Source of the DNA: Nitrosovibrio tenuis
GTDB lineage: Bacteria; Pseudomonadota; Gammaproteobacteria; Burkholderiales; Nitrosomonadaceae
Assembly: GCF_900109785.1 (NCBI RefSeq)
Contig: NZ_FOBH01000012.1
Coordinates: 1-64,000, forward strand
Reading direction: 5' to 3'
DNA: 64,000 bases
A model generated the notes under the pieces. It was not told the origin of the DNA. It ran no database searches and worked only from the letters and a program-made list of their open reading frames with translations. The position numbers and the translations under genes were made by a program. Below are positions 39,449-48,367 of the stretch, piece by piece; the first letter of the stretch is position 1; every line of letters begins with the position of its first letter.

Positions 39449-39934
39449 ATGAATAACCAGCAGCAGCAACCCGTGTTCAGCATCGAAAAGATTTACGTCA
39501 AGGATTTGTCCCTGGAAATTCCAAATGCGCCCAGAATTTTTCTTGAGCGGGAAACACCGGAGGTGAATATTCAGCTCCATACCAAGGGCGAGCGTGTCGA
39601 CGAAGGTATGTATGAAGTCGTGTTGACGATAACGGTCACCGCGAAGGTCAAGGATAAGACCATGTTTCTGGTGGAAGTACAGCAGGCAGGTATTTTCCAG
39701 ATTCGCCATGTGCCGGAAGCGGATATGGACCCCGTACTGGGTATTGCCTGTCCCAATATTATTTTTCCTTACTTGCGTGAAAGCGTTTCGGATATCGTTA
39801 CCCGTGCCGGATTTCATGCGGTTATTTTAAATCCGGTAAATTTTGAAGCGCTCTACCATCAAGGAAAGCAACAGGCCGAGAAAAGTGCCACGCCAGGGGA
39901 AACAGCTGAAGAGCCACAAAAAGTAACGCATTAA
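39449..39934 (+). CDS. secB: protein-export chaperone SecB
   Basis: Tetrameric cytosolic chaperone that delivers unfolded preproteins to SecA. About 161 residues with the family segments IYVKDLSLEIPNAP, EVVLTITVTAK, QAGIFQI and LGIACPNIIFPYLRE. ATG at 39449 is preferred because GGA lies seven bases upstream; 39437 would add four residues. A polar Gln/Glu-rich tail follows residue 135. SecB next to gpsA and grxC is a common arrangement. Confidence 0.96.
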   Translation: MNNQQQQPVFSIEKIYVKDLSLEIPNAPRIFLERETPEVNIQLHTKGERVDEGMYEVVLTITVTAKVKDKTMFLVEVQQAGIFQIRHVPEADMDPVLGIACPNIIFPYLRESVSDIVTRAGFHAVILNPVNFEALYHQGKQQAEKSATPGETAEEPQKVTH

Positions 39935-39936
39935 AA

Positions 39937-40440
39937 ATGAAATATGCTCAAGCGCTGCTTGCATACCGGCGTCACCTGATCAGGCTGATCTTCTATAGCC
40001 GGGTTGCGGCAGTGGCCGGAACTGCGGTGTTGACCTATCCGGTAGCTGCGTTCGCCGCGCTGGAGTTTTTTTCGATAAAGGACAACGCGGTCGTCATGTA
40101 TGACGCGCCATCACTCAAAGCCGATAAATTATATGTAGCGAGTCGACATCTCCCGGTAGAGGCGGTGGTGAAGGTCGAAGGCTGGGTCAAGGTACGCGAT
40201 AGCGGCGGCACCCTCGCCTGGGTAGAAGAAAAGGAATTAAGCGAGAAGCGTTACGTAATCGTTACTGCGCCACAGGCAGAAGCCTACCAGGCTGCCAATG
40301 TAAACTCTCCGCTGGTATTCCAGGCCCAGCAAAATGTGGTGATGGAACTGCTGGAGCCCGCCGCAAATGGTTGGGTCAAGGTGCGGCACCGTGACGGTCA
40401 GGTCGGTTACATCAGGACGAATCAGGTCTGGGGTTCATGA
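39937..40440 (+). CDS. periplasmic SH3-domain protein
   Basis: 167 residues. A hydrophobic N-terminal segment (about 18-41, ending FAALEFF) looks like a signal peptide or anchor. Two bacterial SH3 repeats follow: about 42-100 (with VVMYDAPSLKADKLYV and GWVKVRDSGGTLAWVEE) and about 105-165 (with GWVKVRHRDGQVGYIRTNQVWG). Such domains often bind cell-wall peptides; the target is not known. It starts two bases after secB and overlaps gpsA by four bases (ATGA), so it is translated as part of this operon. Confidence 0.8.
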   Translation: MKYAQALLAYRRHLIRLIFYSRVAAVAGTAVLTYPVAAFAALEFFSIKDNAVVMYDAPSLKADKLYVASRHLPVEAVVKVEGWVKVRDSGGTLAWVEEKELSEKRYVIVTAPQAEAYQAANVNSPLVFQAQQNVVMELLEPAANGWVKVRHRDGQVGYIRTNQVWGS

Positions 40441-41438
40441 GGATCGCCGTTCTGGGTGCTGGCGCATGGGGCACCGCGCTGGCCATCAGCCTCGGCGTCA
40501 ACCCTAACTCTTCCCATCAGGTGATTTTGTGGACGCGAGACCCGGAACATCTTGCCGAGCTTGCTTCGCAGCGTATCAACCGGCGCTACTTTCCCGCCTT
40601 TGCCCTGCCTGATTCTCTGCGGTTGACCTCAACGCTGGCCGCTGCTGTTGAGTTTGCGGAACTCGCCTTGGTCGTTGTACCCACTGCGGGTTTACGTGAG
40701 ACCCTGCGTGGCATTGCTGCTTGCGGAAAGGCCATACCCATAGTGTGGGGTTGCAAGGGATTCGAGATGCAATCCGCCAAGCTGCCTCACCAGGTAGCCC
40801 AGGAGGAATACGCCGGCGTGGCGCCTTGCGCCGTATTGTCGGGGCCCAGCTTCGCTCAGGAGGTCGCGCAGGGCCTCCCCACTGCTTTGACGCTGGCATC
40901 CTATAACGAAGAATTCGCCAAGCATGTCGCCGCGCAATTGCACACCCCGCGGCTGCGTGTCTATTCATGCAACGACATCATCGGCGTGGAGACGGGCGGG
41001 GCGGTAAAGAATGTCATATCCATCGCCGCGGGTATTTCCGACGGCATGGGTTTTGGCCACAATGCCCGAGCCGCGCTGATTACGCGGGGTTTGGCGGAGA
41101 TGGCGCGGCTCGGCCTGAGGCTCGGCGGCCGAATGGAAACATTCATGGGTTTAACGGGTGCGGGTGACCTGATACTCACCTGTACCGGCGATCTGTCGCG
41201 CAACCGCCGAGTGGGCCTGATGCTTGCGGCAGGCCACCCTTTACCGGGCATCCTGCGGGCACTGGGACACACAGCCGAGGGGGTGCATACGGCGGCGGAA
41301 GTACTACGGCTAAGCCGGGACCTGAAAGTTGAGATGCCGATCACAAAAGCGATAAGCAGCATACTTCATGACGGCGTGCCGGCAAGGCTAGCGGTGGAGG
41401 CGCTGCTCAACCGCGAACCCAAGACGGAAAATTACTGA
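40437..41438 (+). CDS. gpsA: glycerol-3-phosphate dehydrogenase [NAD(P)+]
   Basis: Makes sn-glycerol 3-phosphate for phospholipid synthesis. 333 residues with the Rossmann loop IAVLGAGAWGTALAI, the GPSFAQEVAQGLPTALT segment, the catalytic lysine region GGAVKNVISIAAGISDGMGFGHNARAALITRGLAEM, and GLTGAGDLILTCT. Starts in ATGA overlap with the SH3 gene. Confidence 0.97.
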   Translation: MRIAVLGAGAWGTALAISLGVNPNSSHQVILWTRDPEHLAELASQRINRRYFPAFALPDSLRLTSTLAAAVEFAELALVVVPTAGLRETLRGIAACGKAIPIVWGCKGFEMQSAKLPHQVAQEEYAGVAPCAVLSGPSFAQEVAQGLPTALTLASYNEEFAKHVAAQLHTPRLRVYSCNDIIGVETGGAVKNVISIAAGISDGMGFGHNARAALITRGLAEMARLGLRLGGRMETFMGLTGAGDLILTCTGDLSRNRRVGLMLAAGHPLPGILRALGHTAEGVHTAAEVLRLSRDLKVEMPITKAISSILHDGVPARLAVEALLNREPKTENY

Positions 41439-41501
41439 GCCGGATTGCTGATCGAATATTATCGAGAGCGTTCGGTTGTAACCAGATATCTTCATACTGT
41501 T

Positions 41502-41963
41502 CTACTGGCCATTCTCGAACATCATCTGCCGCCACGCTTCATAGATCACCACTGCGACCGTGTTGGATAAATTGAGGCTGCGGCTTCCGGCGACCATGGG
41601 CACGCGTATGCGGCACTGTGGCGAGATGCTTTCCAATATAGCGGCCGGTAACCCGCGGCTCTCCGGCCCGAATAAAAACGCATCTCCGCTCGCATACCTG
41701 GCTAAATCGTAGCGTTGCTTTCCCTTGGTTGAGACGGCGAAAATCCGGCGGCCCTGCATACGCGTGGTGCAGTCCTGCCAGTTTTCATAAATGGACAGGC
41801 TGGCAAATTCATGATAGTCCAGCCCGGCGCGCATTAATTGCTTGTCTTCCAGAGCAAATCCCAACGGCTTGACGAGATGCAAGTTTGCACCGGTATTGGC
41901 GCAAAGCCGTATGATGTTACCGGTATTGGGCGGTATTTCGGGTTGATAAAGGATTACATCCAA
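41502..41963 (-). CDS. trmL: tRNA (cytidine/uridine-34-2'-O)-methyltransferase TrmL
   Basis: SPOUT-fold enzyme that methylates the wobble base of tRNA-Leu isoacceptors. Segments LYQPEIPPNTGNIIRLCANTG, FLFGPESRGLPA and IPMV-type MVAGSRSLNLSNTVAVVIYEAWRQ are present; the last is the knot. A longer frame extends to 42035 but overlaps comF; a TTG at 41963 gives 153 residues, the usual length, and lies 19 bases after the comF stop, so I chose it. Probably translated together with comF. Confidence 0.9.
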   Translation of the reverse strand: MDVILYQPEIPPNTGNIIRLCANTGANLHLVKPLGFALEDKQLMRAGLDYHEFASLSIYENWQDCTTRMQGRRIFAVSTKGKQRYDLARYASGDAFLFGPESRGLPAAILESISPQCRIRVPMVAGSRSLNLSNTVAVVIYEAWRQMMFENGQ

Positions 41964-41982
41964 AATGTTGATCCGTGGAAGC

Positions 41983-42666
41983 TCATGAGGCGGATGGAAG
42001 CGCACCAGGTAGCGTTCTGGCGACCACCCATCCACTCACACGGGCAGCCCCGCGTCTACGCAAGACTTTCGCCAATTCATTCAAGGTGGCACCCGTGGTC
42101 ATCACATCATCCAGCACAGCGATATGCTTGCCTTCCAGGTCGGCTTCACAGGTAAAGGCGCCTCGGATATTTCGTTCGCGTTCTTTCCATGGCAGTACAG
42201 TTTGTGAAGGGGTATCCCTGATGCGCTGACAGACATCAGGCAGCAACATGACTCCGGTATTTTTAGAAACATGGCGAGCGATTTCCAGTGCCTGATTGAA
42301 TCCCCGTTCACGCAGCCTGACAGGGTGCAGCGGCATGGGCACGACGCATTCCGGTAACTCAACGGGGCCTATTCGCGCGATCAGCAAATCGGCCAGAACA
42401 CGTGCCATGGCAAGGTTAGCCCGATACTTGAGCCCCTGAAGCAATGCGTCTACCGGAAAAGCGTATTCAAACGCTGCAATGCTGCGATCGAATGCAGGCG
42501 GGTGTGCAAGGCAGGCACCACAGACTTGCGATCCCTTCACGGGTAGCGCACATACCATACAGATGTCTGTAGGTAAGTGAGGCAGGCTATCGCGGCAGGG
42601 ACGGCAAAAATCACCATCCGAAGTGGCCTCGCAGAGCAGGCACTTCTTCCTGAACCAGGACTGCAT
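41983..42666 (-). CDS. comF: ComF-family phosphoribosyltransferase-like protein
   Basis: 227 residues. Two N-terminal CxxC zinc pairs (CLLCE, CRPC, CMVC, CGAC region, residues 10-50) and a C-terminal PRTase fold with IAVLDDVMTTGATLNELAK (the PRPP loop) and RERGFNQALEIA. Homologues (ComFC, GntX) act in DNA uptake or are of unclear role. ATG at 42666 is preferred; a TTG at 42687 is possible. Divergent from bioB with about 170 bases between. Confidence 0.9.
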   Translation of the reverse strand: MQSWFRKKCLLCEATSDGDFCRPCRDSLPHLPTDICMVCALPVKGSQVCGACLAHPPAFDRSIAAFEYAFPVDALLQGLKYRANLAMARVLADLLIARIGPVELPECVVPMPLHPVRLRERGFNQALEIARHVSKNTGVMLLPDVCQRIRDTPSQTVLPWKERERNIRGAFTCEADLEGKHIAVLDDVMTTGATLNELAKVLRRRGAARVSGWVVARTLPGALPSAS

Positions 42667-42704
42667 AACATTTAATCCGTTGTTCAATAATGCCAGCTAA
42701 AAAA

Positions 42705-42770
42705 TTGACATCGGTAGCGGAATCCCCGATGATTTGGCTTAAGCCCGGATGAGCTGGGTTCCTACCCAGC
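42705..42770 (+). promoter_or_regulatory. possible bioB promoter and leader hairpin
   Basis: TTGACA at 42705-42710, a 17-base spacer and GATGAT at 42728-42733 form a reasonable sigma-70 promoter facing bioB. Downstream, GCTGGGT (42753-42759) and ACCCAGC (42764-42770) form a perfect 7-bp hairpin with a four-base loop in the predicted leader. A BirA-type operator was not recognised. Confidence 0.5.
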
Positions 42771-42839
42771 AGGCATTGTAGCGCAGGCACGAACAACCAC
42801 AACCATATGATGAAAAGCATGCCAAACGAGGGGTACAGT

Positions 42840-43871
42840 ATGAGCCAGCTTCATCCCAACACGACTGAGAATGGGGAAATGCACTCAGGCAGCACGGGTG
42901 GCAAGCAGGCTGCGGATATTGCTGGCGCGGCGCCCGAGCTGCCACACTGGAGCGTTGGAGCAATTCATGCATTGCTGAACTTGCCGTTCAGCGACTTGAT
43001 TTATCGCGCGCAATGGGTTCATCGGCAGCATCACGATGCCAATGCCGTGCAGTTGTCCACGCTGATTTCGGTCAAGACGGGGGGCTGTCCGGAGGATTGT
43101 GGTTATTGTCCCCAGGCGGCGCGTTTTCACACGAATGTCGATAACCAGGATATGTTGCAGCTCGGCGAGGTGGTTGAGTCCGCTGCCGCAGCCAAGGCAC
43201 AGGGGGCCACGCGTTTCTGCATGGGCGCCGCGTGGCGCGGGCCCAAACAGCGAGACATCGAAAAAATGGTAGAAATGGTTAGCGCCGTAAAAGCGCTGGG
43301 GCTTGAAACCTGTGCCACGTTAGGCATGTTGAAGCCAGGACAGGCCGAGCAGCTGCGCGAAGCGGGACTCGATTACTACAACCATAACCTTGATACATCG
43401 CCTGAATTTTATGGTGAGATTATCACCACCCGCGGTTATCAGGACCGACTGGACACTTTGGAAAAAGTGCGTGACGCAGGGATCAATGTATGTTGCGGCG
43501 GCATCGTTGGCATGGGGGAATCGCGCCATGCCCGTGCCGGCCTGATCGCTCAACTGGCTAATCTCGATCCCTACCCCGAATCCGTTCCCATCAATCATCT
43601 GGTGCAGGTGGAAGGCACGCCATTGCATGGCACGGCGTCACTGGACCCGCTGGAATTCGTGCGAACGATCGCGGCCGCGCGCATTACCATGCCCAAAGCA
43701 ATGGTAAGGCTGTCGGCGGGCAGGCGGGAAATGTCGGATGCGGTGCAGGCGCTGTGTTTTCTTGCCGGGGCCAACTCAATCTTCTACGGCGATAAATTGC
43801 TTACCACCGGCAATCCCGAGGCTGAACGAGACAAATCCCTGTTCGATAAGCTGGGGCTTCGTTCAATATAG
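42840..43871 (+). CDS. bioB: biotin synthase
   Basis: Radical SAM enzyme that inserts sulfur into dethiobiotin. The 343-residue product has the CxxxCxxC cluster as [10 protein letters not shown], the [2Fe-2S] ligand region with [19 protein letters not shown], and [35 protein letters not shown] Ser/Gly/Thr-rich N terminus of about 35 residues precedes the core. ATG at 42840 chosen since GAGGGG lies 7-12 bases upstream. First gene of the bio operon. Confidence 0.97.
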   Translation: MSQLHPNTTENGEMHSGSTGGKQAADIAGAAPELPHWSVGAIHALLNLPFSDLIYRAQWVHRQHHDANAVQLSTLISVKTGGCPEDCGYCPQAARFHTNVDNQDMLQLGEVVESAAAAKAQGATRFCMGAAWRGPKQRDIEKMVEMVSAVKALGLETCATLGMLKPGQAEQLREAGLDYYNHNLDTSPEFYGEIITTRGYQDRLDTLEKVRDAGINVCCGGIVGMGESRHARAGLIAQLANLDPYPESVPINHLVQVEGTPLHGTASLDPLEFVRTIAAARITMPKAMVRLSAGRREMSDAVQALCFLAGANSIFYGDKLLTTGNPEAERDKSLFDKLGLRSI

Positions 43872-43883
43872 ATCCTCACAGCC

Positions 43884-45083
43884 GTGTCCAACCTGGTTAC
43901 CGGAACGAACAATGATTTAATCGAACAGCTAAGCGAGCAACTGCACAGCCGCGAGAAGAAGAATCTGTTCCGCCGCCGTCTGACCCTGGAAAGTCCGCAA
44001 CATGCCCATGTTTCGATTGCCGGACGTGAATACCTCGCGTTTTGCAGCAATGATTATCTCGGCCTCGCGGCTCATCCGGAATTGATCGCGGCAGCATGTG
44101 AAGGCGCCAGGCGATACGGAATTGGTGCAGGCGCCTCCCATCTCATCAGTGGGCACTCTTCCGCACATCATGCGTTGGAACAAGCGCTGGCACGATTCAC
44201 AGGGTTGCCTCGCGCGTTGCTGTTTTCCACCGGGTATATGGCAAACGCGGGGGCGGTGACCGCGCTGATGGGCCGCGGCGATGCGATATTTTGCGACAAG
44301 CTCAATCATGCCTCACTCAACGACGCTGTGCTGCTTTCACGCGCCAAGTTCAGCCGCTACAGCCGTGGTCCCCATCTTGATCTGGCTGCGCTGGAGCGAC
44401 AACTGGCTGCATCGCATGCCAGGCGCAAACTGGTATTGACCGATGCCGTGTTCAGCATGGATGGGCACATCGCGCCTGCCGCTCGCCTGCTGGAACTATG
44501 CGAAAAATATAACGCCTGGCTGATGCTTGACGATGCGCATGGCTTTGGCGTGCTTGGGTCGCAGGGGCGGGGAACCATGGCTCATTTCAATATCCGTTCG
44601 CCGCGCATCATTTATATGGCGACGCTCGGCAAGGCGGCAGGCGTATCCGGCGCTTTCGTCGCCGCACAGCCGGAGATTATCGAAGCTCTTATTCAGCATG
44701 CGCGAAGCTATATTTATACCACTGCGGCTCCGCCGCTGTTAGCCCACACTTTATTGAAAAGCCTGGAGTTGATCGAGGAAGAAGAATGGCGGCGTGAAAA
44801 GCTGGTACAGCTTGCCGCAGCCCTCAAGCGCGAATTGCAATCATTGCGCTGGCGGTTGCTACCCTCGGCCACACCTATACAACCCCTTATCATCGGTGAG
44901 AATGACCAGGCTGTGCGAATCAGCGAAGCATTAAGCGCAAGCGGAATTCTGGTTCCCGCGATTCGTCCGCCTACAGTTCCCCGAGGGACGGCACGGCTAC
45001 GGATTTCATTGTCTGCTTCGCACACAATGGAGGACGTTGCGCGGCTGGGAGAAGCGTTGAGAGAGCTGGATCGTAGCGTTTAA
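43884..45083 (+). CDS. bioF: 8-amino-7-oxononanoate synthase
   Basis: PLP enzyme joining pimeloyl-ACP and alanine. 399 residues starting at GTG; the family motifs FCSNDYLGLAAHPE, GAGASHLISGHSSAHHALE, LMLDDAHGFGVLG and the lysine loop MATLGKAAGVSGAF are present. It starts 12 bases after bioB. Confidence 0.96.
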   Translation: MSNLVTGTNNDLIEQLSEQLHSREKKNLFRRRLTLESPQHAHVSIAGREYLAFCSNDYLGLAAHPELIAAACEGARRYGIGAGASHLISGHSSAHHALEQALARFTGLPRALLFSTGYMANAGAVTALMGRGDAIFCDKLNHASLNDAVLLSRAKFSRYSRGPHLDLAALERQLAASHARRKLVLTDAVFSMDGHIAPAARLLELCEKYNAWLMLDDAHGFGVLGSQGRGTMAHFNIRSPRIIYMATLGKAAGVSGAFVAAQPEIIEALIQHARSYIYTTAAPPLLAHTLLKSLELIEEEEWRREKLVQLAAALKRELQSLRWRLLPSATPIQPLIIGENDQAVRISEALSASGILVPAIRPPTVPRGTARLRISLSASHTMEDVARLGEALRELDRSV

Positions 45084-45099
45084 TATTATTCATGCAACG

Positions 45100-45879
45100 A
45101 TGAGCCTTCACATTGAATCTTTTGGCGCAGGCTGCGGCCCAAACTTGGTTTTGCTGCATGGATGGGCCATGCACAGCGGTGTCTGGCGCGGTGTGCGTGA
45201 TCGTCTGGCGCGGCATTTCCATCTGCACCTGGTGGATTTACCGGGCCACGGATTCAGTCCCGCTTGCACATCGGATTCGCAAGTGGGCACACTGGATCGC
45301 ATGCCCGAATCCGTAGCGCGAATTCTGCCCGAAAGCTGCATTGTTTGCGGTTGGTCGCTGGGCGGAGAGATAGCGATTGAACTTGCGTTGCGCGAGCCGA
45401 TGCGTGTCAAAAAACTCGCGTTGATTTCAACGACACCCTGTTTCGTTAAACGTGAAGACTGGCTATGGGGAATGGAAACTTCAATGCTGCAATTGTTCGC
45501 GCAGAATTTGAAGCGCGATTATGCGACCACCATGAAACGGTTTCTCACCTTGCAGGTGAGCGGCGGCAGCGATAGTTCGTCAACGCTGTCGCAGTTGCGC
45601 AAGAGTTTGGCTGAACGAAGGGACCCGGATGAAGCTGCATTGGAAGCTGGGTTACAGATTCTGCTTACCAGCGATGTGCGTGAGAAACTCAAATATATCG
45701 AGCAACCGGTATTGGTGATACACGGAGAACATGACGTGATCACTCATCCGGACGCAGCGAAATGGATGAACAAACAATTACGGGAATCGAAACTGATAAT
45801 GCTGCCGCGTTGCGGTCACGCGCCTTTTCTGTCTCACCCTGATCAATTTATAAAAGGCATAGTGCAGCTGTCCAGGTAA
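45100..45879 (+). CDS. bioH: pimeloyl-ACP methyl ester carboxylesterase
   Basis: Alpha/beta hydrolase that frees pimeloyl-ACP from its methyl ester. 259 residues with the nucleophile elbow GWSLGGEIA, the oxyanion LLHGWAMHSGVWRGV region, the acid in VIHGEHDVITHPD and the histidine in CGHAPFLSHPD. Position between bioF and bioC in the operon supports the role. Confidence 0.94.
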   Translation: MSLHIESFGAGCGPNLVLLHGWAMHSGVWRGVRDRLARHFHLHLVDLPGHGFSPACTSDSQVGTLDRMPESVARILPESCIVCGWSLGGEIAIELALREPMRVKKLALISTTPCFVKREDWLWGMETSMLQLFAQNLKRDYATTMKRFLTLQVSGGSDSSSTLSQLRKSLAERRDPDEAALEAGLQILLTSDVREKLKYIEQPVLVIHGEHDVITHPDAAKWMNKQLRESKLIMLPRCGHAPFLSHPDQFIKGIVQLSR

Positions 45880-45887
45880 ATGTTTCA

Positions 45888-46763
45888 ATGAATTACGACC
45901 ATATTATCGATAAACGCCGGGTGAGGAACGCCTTCGAACGAGCCGCCGCCCATTACGACCAAGCGGCCATCCTGCAACGAGAAGTGTGCAACCGGATGCT
46001 GTCACGCCTCGATTATATAAAGTATGCTCCGGATGTCATTCTCGACGCTGGCAGTGGCACGGGGTATGGTACGCGGAAACTGCTCATGCATTATCCCGCT
46101 GCCAGGATGCTGGCAATAGATATTGCAATGTCGATGCATTTGCAGGCACGTCCCCCGGTTTCATGGTGGAAACAGCTGACAACTCGCGGGAACCAGACCC
46201 TCTATGTGAGCGGAGACATGGAGCAGATGCCTTTCAAGGATGCCTGCGCTGGCCTGGTGTGGTCGAATCTGGCCCTGCAATGGTGCAACGACCTCAAACA
46301 AACAATAACCGAGGTGCACCGCGTCCTTCAAATTAACGGCTTATTCATGTTCAGCACATTCGGTCCCGATACCCTGAAAGAGTTGCGCCAGGCTTTTCGT
46401 GGCGTCGATCAATACACTCATGTCAACCGGTTTACGGATATGCACGATATCGGGGACATGCTGGTGCACAGCGGGTTTGCCACGCCTGTGATGGATATGG
46501 AATATATCACGCTCACCTATGACGACGTAACGAGCATGATGCAGGATCTCAAAGCTATCGGTGCTCACAATGCGACCGAGGGGAGACGGCGCAGTTTGAC
46601 CGGAAAAACCACATGGCAAAATGCGATTAACCGCTATGAGACCTTACGGAAAGAAGGAAAGCTTCCGGCGACCTTTGAAGTGATTTACGGCCACGCCTGG
46701 AAGCCGCAGCCGCGAACGCCCATCATTACGCCCGAGCTCAGACGACAACTCGGCCTTATATAA
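45888..46763 (+). CDS. bioC: malonyl-ACP O-methyltransferase
   Basis: SAM-dependent methyltransferase that starts pimelate synthesis by capping malonyl-ACP. 291 residues; VRNAFERAAAHYDQAAILQREV is typical of BioC, the SAM loop is ILDAGSGTGYGTRKL, and FSTFGPDTLKELRQAF follows. Starts 8 bases after bioH. Confidence 0.95.
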   Translation: MNYDHIIDKRRVRNAFERAAAHYDQAAILQREVCNRMLSRLDYIKYAPDVILDAGSGTGYGTRKLLMHYPAARMLAIDIAMSMHLQARPPVSWWKQLTTRGNQTLYVSGDMEQMPFKDACAGLVWSNLALQWCNDLKQTITEVHRVLQINGLFMFSTFGPDTLKELRQAFRGVDQYTHVNRFTDMHDIGDMLVHSGFATPVMDMEYITLTYDDVTSMMQDLKAIGAHNATEGRRRSLTGKTTWQNAINRYETLRKEGKLPATFEVIYGHAWKPQPRTPIITPELRRQLGLI

Positions 46764-46773
46764 TCCTTCCTTT

Positions 46774-47445
46774 ATGCCGTCAGGATATTTCGTTACCGGC
46801 ACCGGCACAGGTGTAGGCAAAACTCTGGTGAGTTGTGCCTTGCTGTACGCGTTTCGCGCATGTGGCAAGTCGGTAGTAGGCATGAAGCCTGTTGCGGTGG
46901 GTTGCGAGAACGGCAGATGGATGGACGTGGAGATGCTTAGCGTGGCAAGCGATGTCAAAGCTCCGCGTGAACTGATCAATCCTTATGCACTGGTTGCGCC
47001 GATCGCCCCGCATATCGCGGCGAAACAGTCGGGCATTCTAATCGATATCCTGACCATCCGCCGCGCCTGCCGCGAATTGCAGAAAATTGCCGATATTGTT
47101 ATCGTCGAGGGCGCCGGTGGTTTTCTTGTGCCGCTCAACGAGCGTGAGGATATCAGCCACATGACGAAGGCTTTGGGTTTGCCGGTTATCCTCGTTGTAG
47201 GGATGCAGCTAGGCTGTCTTAATCAGGCGCTATTGACCGCCCAGGCGGTGCGCGCAGCCGGGCTGCCGCTCGCGGGATGGGTCGCGAACCGTATCGATGT
47301 TCACATGGCGGCATTTGATGAAAATGTGTTCACGTTGGAGCAGCGGCTGGGTTGTCCGCTGCTGGGCGTGCTGCCATTCGATCACGACGCCGATCCTCAA
47401 CAAATGTCGTTGCTGCTGAATATTGCAGGGATGGGAGCAGGCTGA
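46774..47445 (+). CDS. bioD: dethiobiotin synthetase
   Basis: Forms the ureido ring of dethiobiotin. 223 residues with the P-loop FVTGTGTGVGKTLVSCALL, KPVAVGC, EGAGGFLVPL and VGMQLGCLNQALLT. Last gene of the operon, which therefore has bioB, F, H, C and D but no bioA; the aminotransferase must be encoded elsewhere or replaced. Confidence 0.96.
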   Translation: MPSGYFVTGTGTGVGKTLVSCALLYAFRACGKSVVGMKPVAVGCENGRWMDVEMLSVASDVKAPRELINPYALVAPIAPHIAAKQSGILIDILTIRRACRELQKIADIVIVEGAGGFLVPLNEREDISHMTKALGLPVILVVGMQLGCLNQALLTAQAVRAAGLPLAGWVANRIDVHMAAFDENVFTLEQRLGCPLLGVLPFDHDADPQQMSLLLNIAGMGAG

Positions 47446-47571
47446 TGCATGGCGATACGAAGAGTTGATGCACGATAAGAGCGTTGGGAGCCGGCTGCCG
47501 TACTTATCTATTTGACTGGACACGTCTTTTCATTGCAATAGTCACCCTTTTCTGTTGAATTACACACTCAA

Positions 47572-47973
47572 TCAAACCATCACGCCCTGATTCGCCGGAA
47601 CATTAAGCAGGCTGTTGTCATATTGGAACAGCAGCGAGCCTACCAGCAGGCTTATAATAGTGACGACGATACTGGCGAAAAACGCTGTCCAAAAGCCCGA
47701 AACCCTGAACCCGGGGACAAGCGCGGACACCAGAAGCATCATCAGGGCATTTATGACGAACAGAAACAGCCCAAAAGTGATGAGCGTCAGGGGGATTGTC
47801 AAAACGATTACGACCGGTCTGATCACTGCGTTGGCAAGACCGAGCAGAATTGCCGACAAGATCAATGATTTTTTGTTGGAAAATGAGATCCCGTGAAACA
47901 TGAAGCTCACGAGCCAGAGTGAAAACGCGGTTATTCCGCAATGGGCCAGAAATTCAGTCAAGTTATGCAGCAT
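47572..47973 (-). CDS. phage holin family 4 / YvlD-like small membrane protein
   Basis: 133 residues with four hydrophobic spans (about 14-30, 36-55, 58-80, 90-115) and the pattern LLGLANAVIRPVVIVLTIPLTLITFGLFLFVINALMMLL of the superfamily IV holin/YvlD group. These are widespread chromosomal membrane proteins, not proof of a phage; no other phage genes are near. Function unknown. Confidence 0.85.
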   Translation of the reverse strand: MLHNLTEFLAHCGITAFSLWLVSFMFHGISFSNKKSLILSAILLGLANAVIRPVVIVLTIPLTLITFGLFLFVINALMMLLVSALVPGFRVSGFWTAFFASIVVTIISLLVGSLLFQYDNSLLNVPANQGVMV

Positions 47974-48155
47974 AGGCCGGCCCGGATTTATTCAATCTCT
48001 AGAATATCGTACAATTTATTGTTAATCAGACGGACTTTACGCCCGGTTTTTTTTGGAACATTCCATGCCGCCGGCTTATCGGCAAATTTTACATTAGATA
48101 TGGTTGTCTTCCCGCACTAAACGGGCCAAATGAGTGGAAACAGTACCTTAATTAA

Positions 48156-48173
48156 TTGGCACGAATTCTGCTT
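48156..48173 (+). promoter_or_regulatory. candidate sigma-54 promoter P1
   Basis: TTGGCACGAATTCTGCTT has the invariant GG (48158-48159) and GC (48170-48171) separated by exactly ten bases and a full match to the -24 block YTGGCACG; the -12 block (CTGCT) has one mismatch to TTGCT. It faces the response regulator-GGDEF-EAL gene 195 bases downstream. Confidence 0.55.
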
Positions 48174-48295
48174 TGAGCGTAGCATAATGCAGGCGCATAA
48201 AAAACTGATGCACGGGAATGTACGGGAATATTGATTTCGCCTCGATCTATCGATGGTAATCCTCGGCTGTTCATCCGGAAGTGTGCCTTGATAAG

Positions 48296-48311
48296 TGGCA
48301 AACACATTGCC
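48296..48311 (+). promoter_or_regulatory. candidate sigma-54 promoter P2
   Basis: TGGCAAACACATTGCC carries GG (48297-48298), ten bases, then GC (48309-48310), with an intact TTGC at -12 and TGGCA at -24. It lies 56 bases before the ATG at 48368. It is also part of an inverted repeat, so it may instead be a protein-binding site. Confidence 0.45.
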
Positions 48312-48367
48312 AAAAAGTGGCAAGTTGCGAAAGCTAAAAATCTAGCCCAATAAAATTTAGGAACTCG

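Larger units (their letters stand above)
47974..48367. other. intergenic region before the c-di-GMP gene
   Basis: About 390 bases with no supported gene (a minus-strand frame at 48117-48323 lacks family features). It contains two sigma-54-like promoter matches, described separately, and a TGGCAA-ACACA-TTGCCA inverted repeat at 48296-48312 with a further AAGTGGCAA copy at 48315-48323, 22 bp after the first. Confidence 0.6.

Noticed and set aside
47572-47973. Holin-like gene as a sign of prophage
   Set aside because: The family is common on chromosomes and no lysin, capsid, tail or integrase gene lies nearby.
48117-48323. Small minus-strand frame in the sigma-54 promoter region
   Set aside because: No ribosome-binding site, no family motif, and it overlaps both promoter matches.
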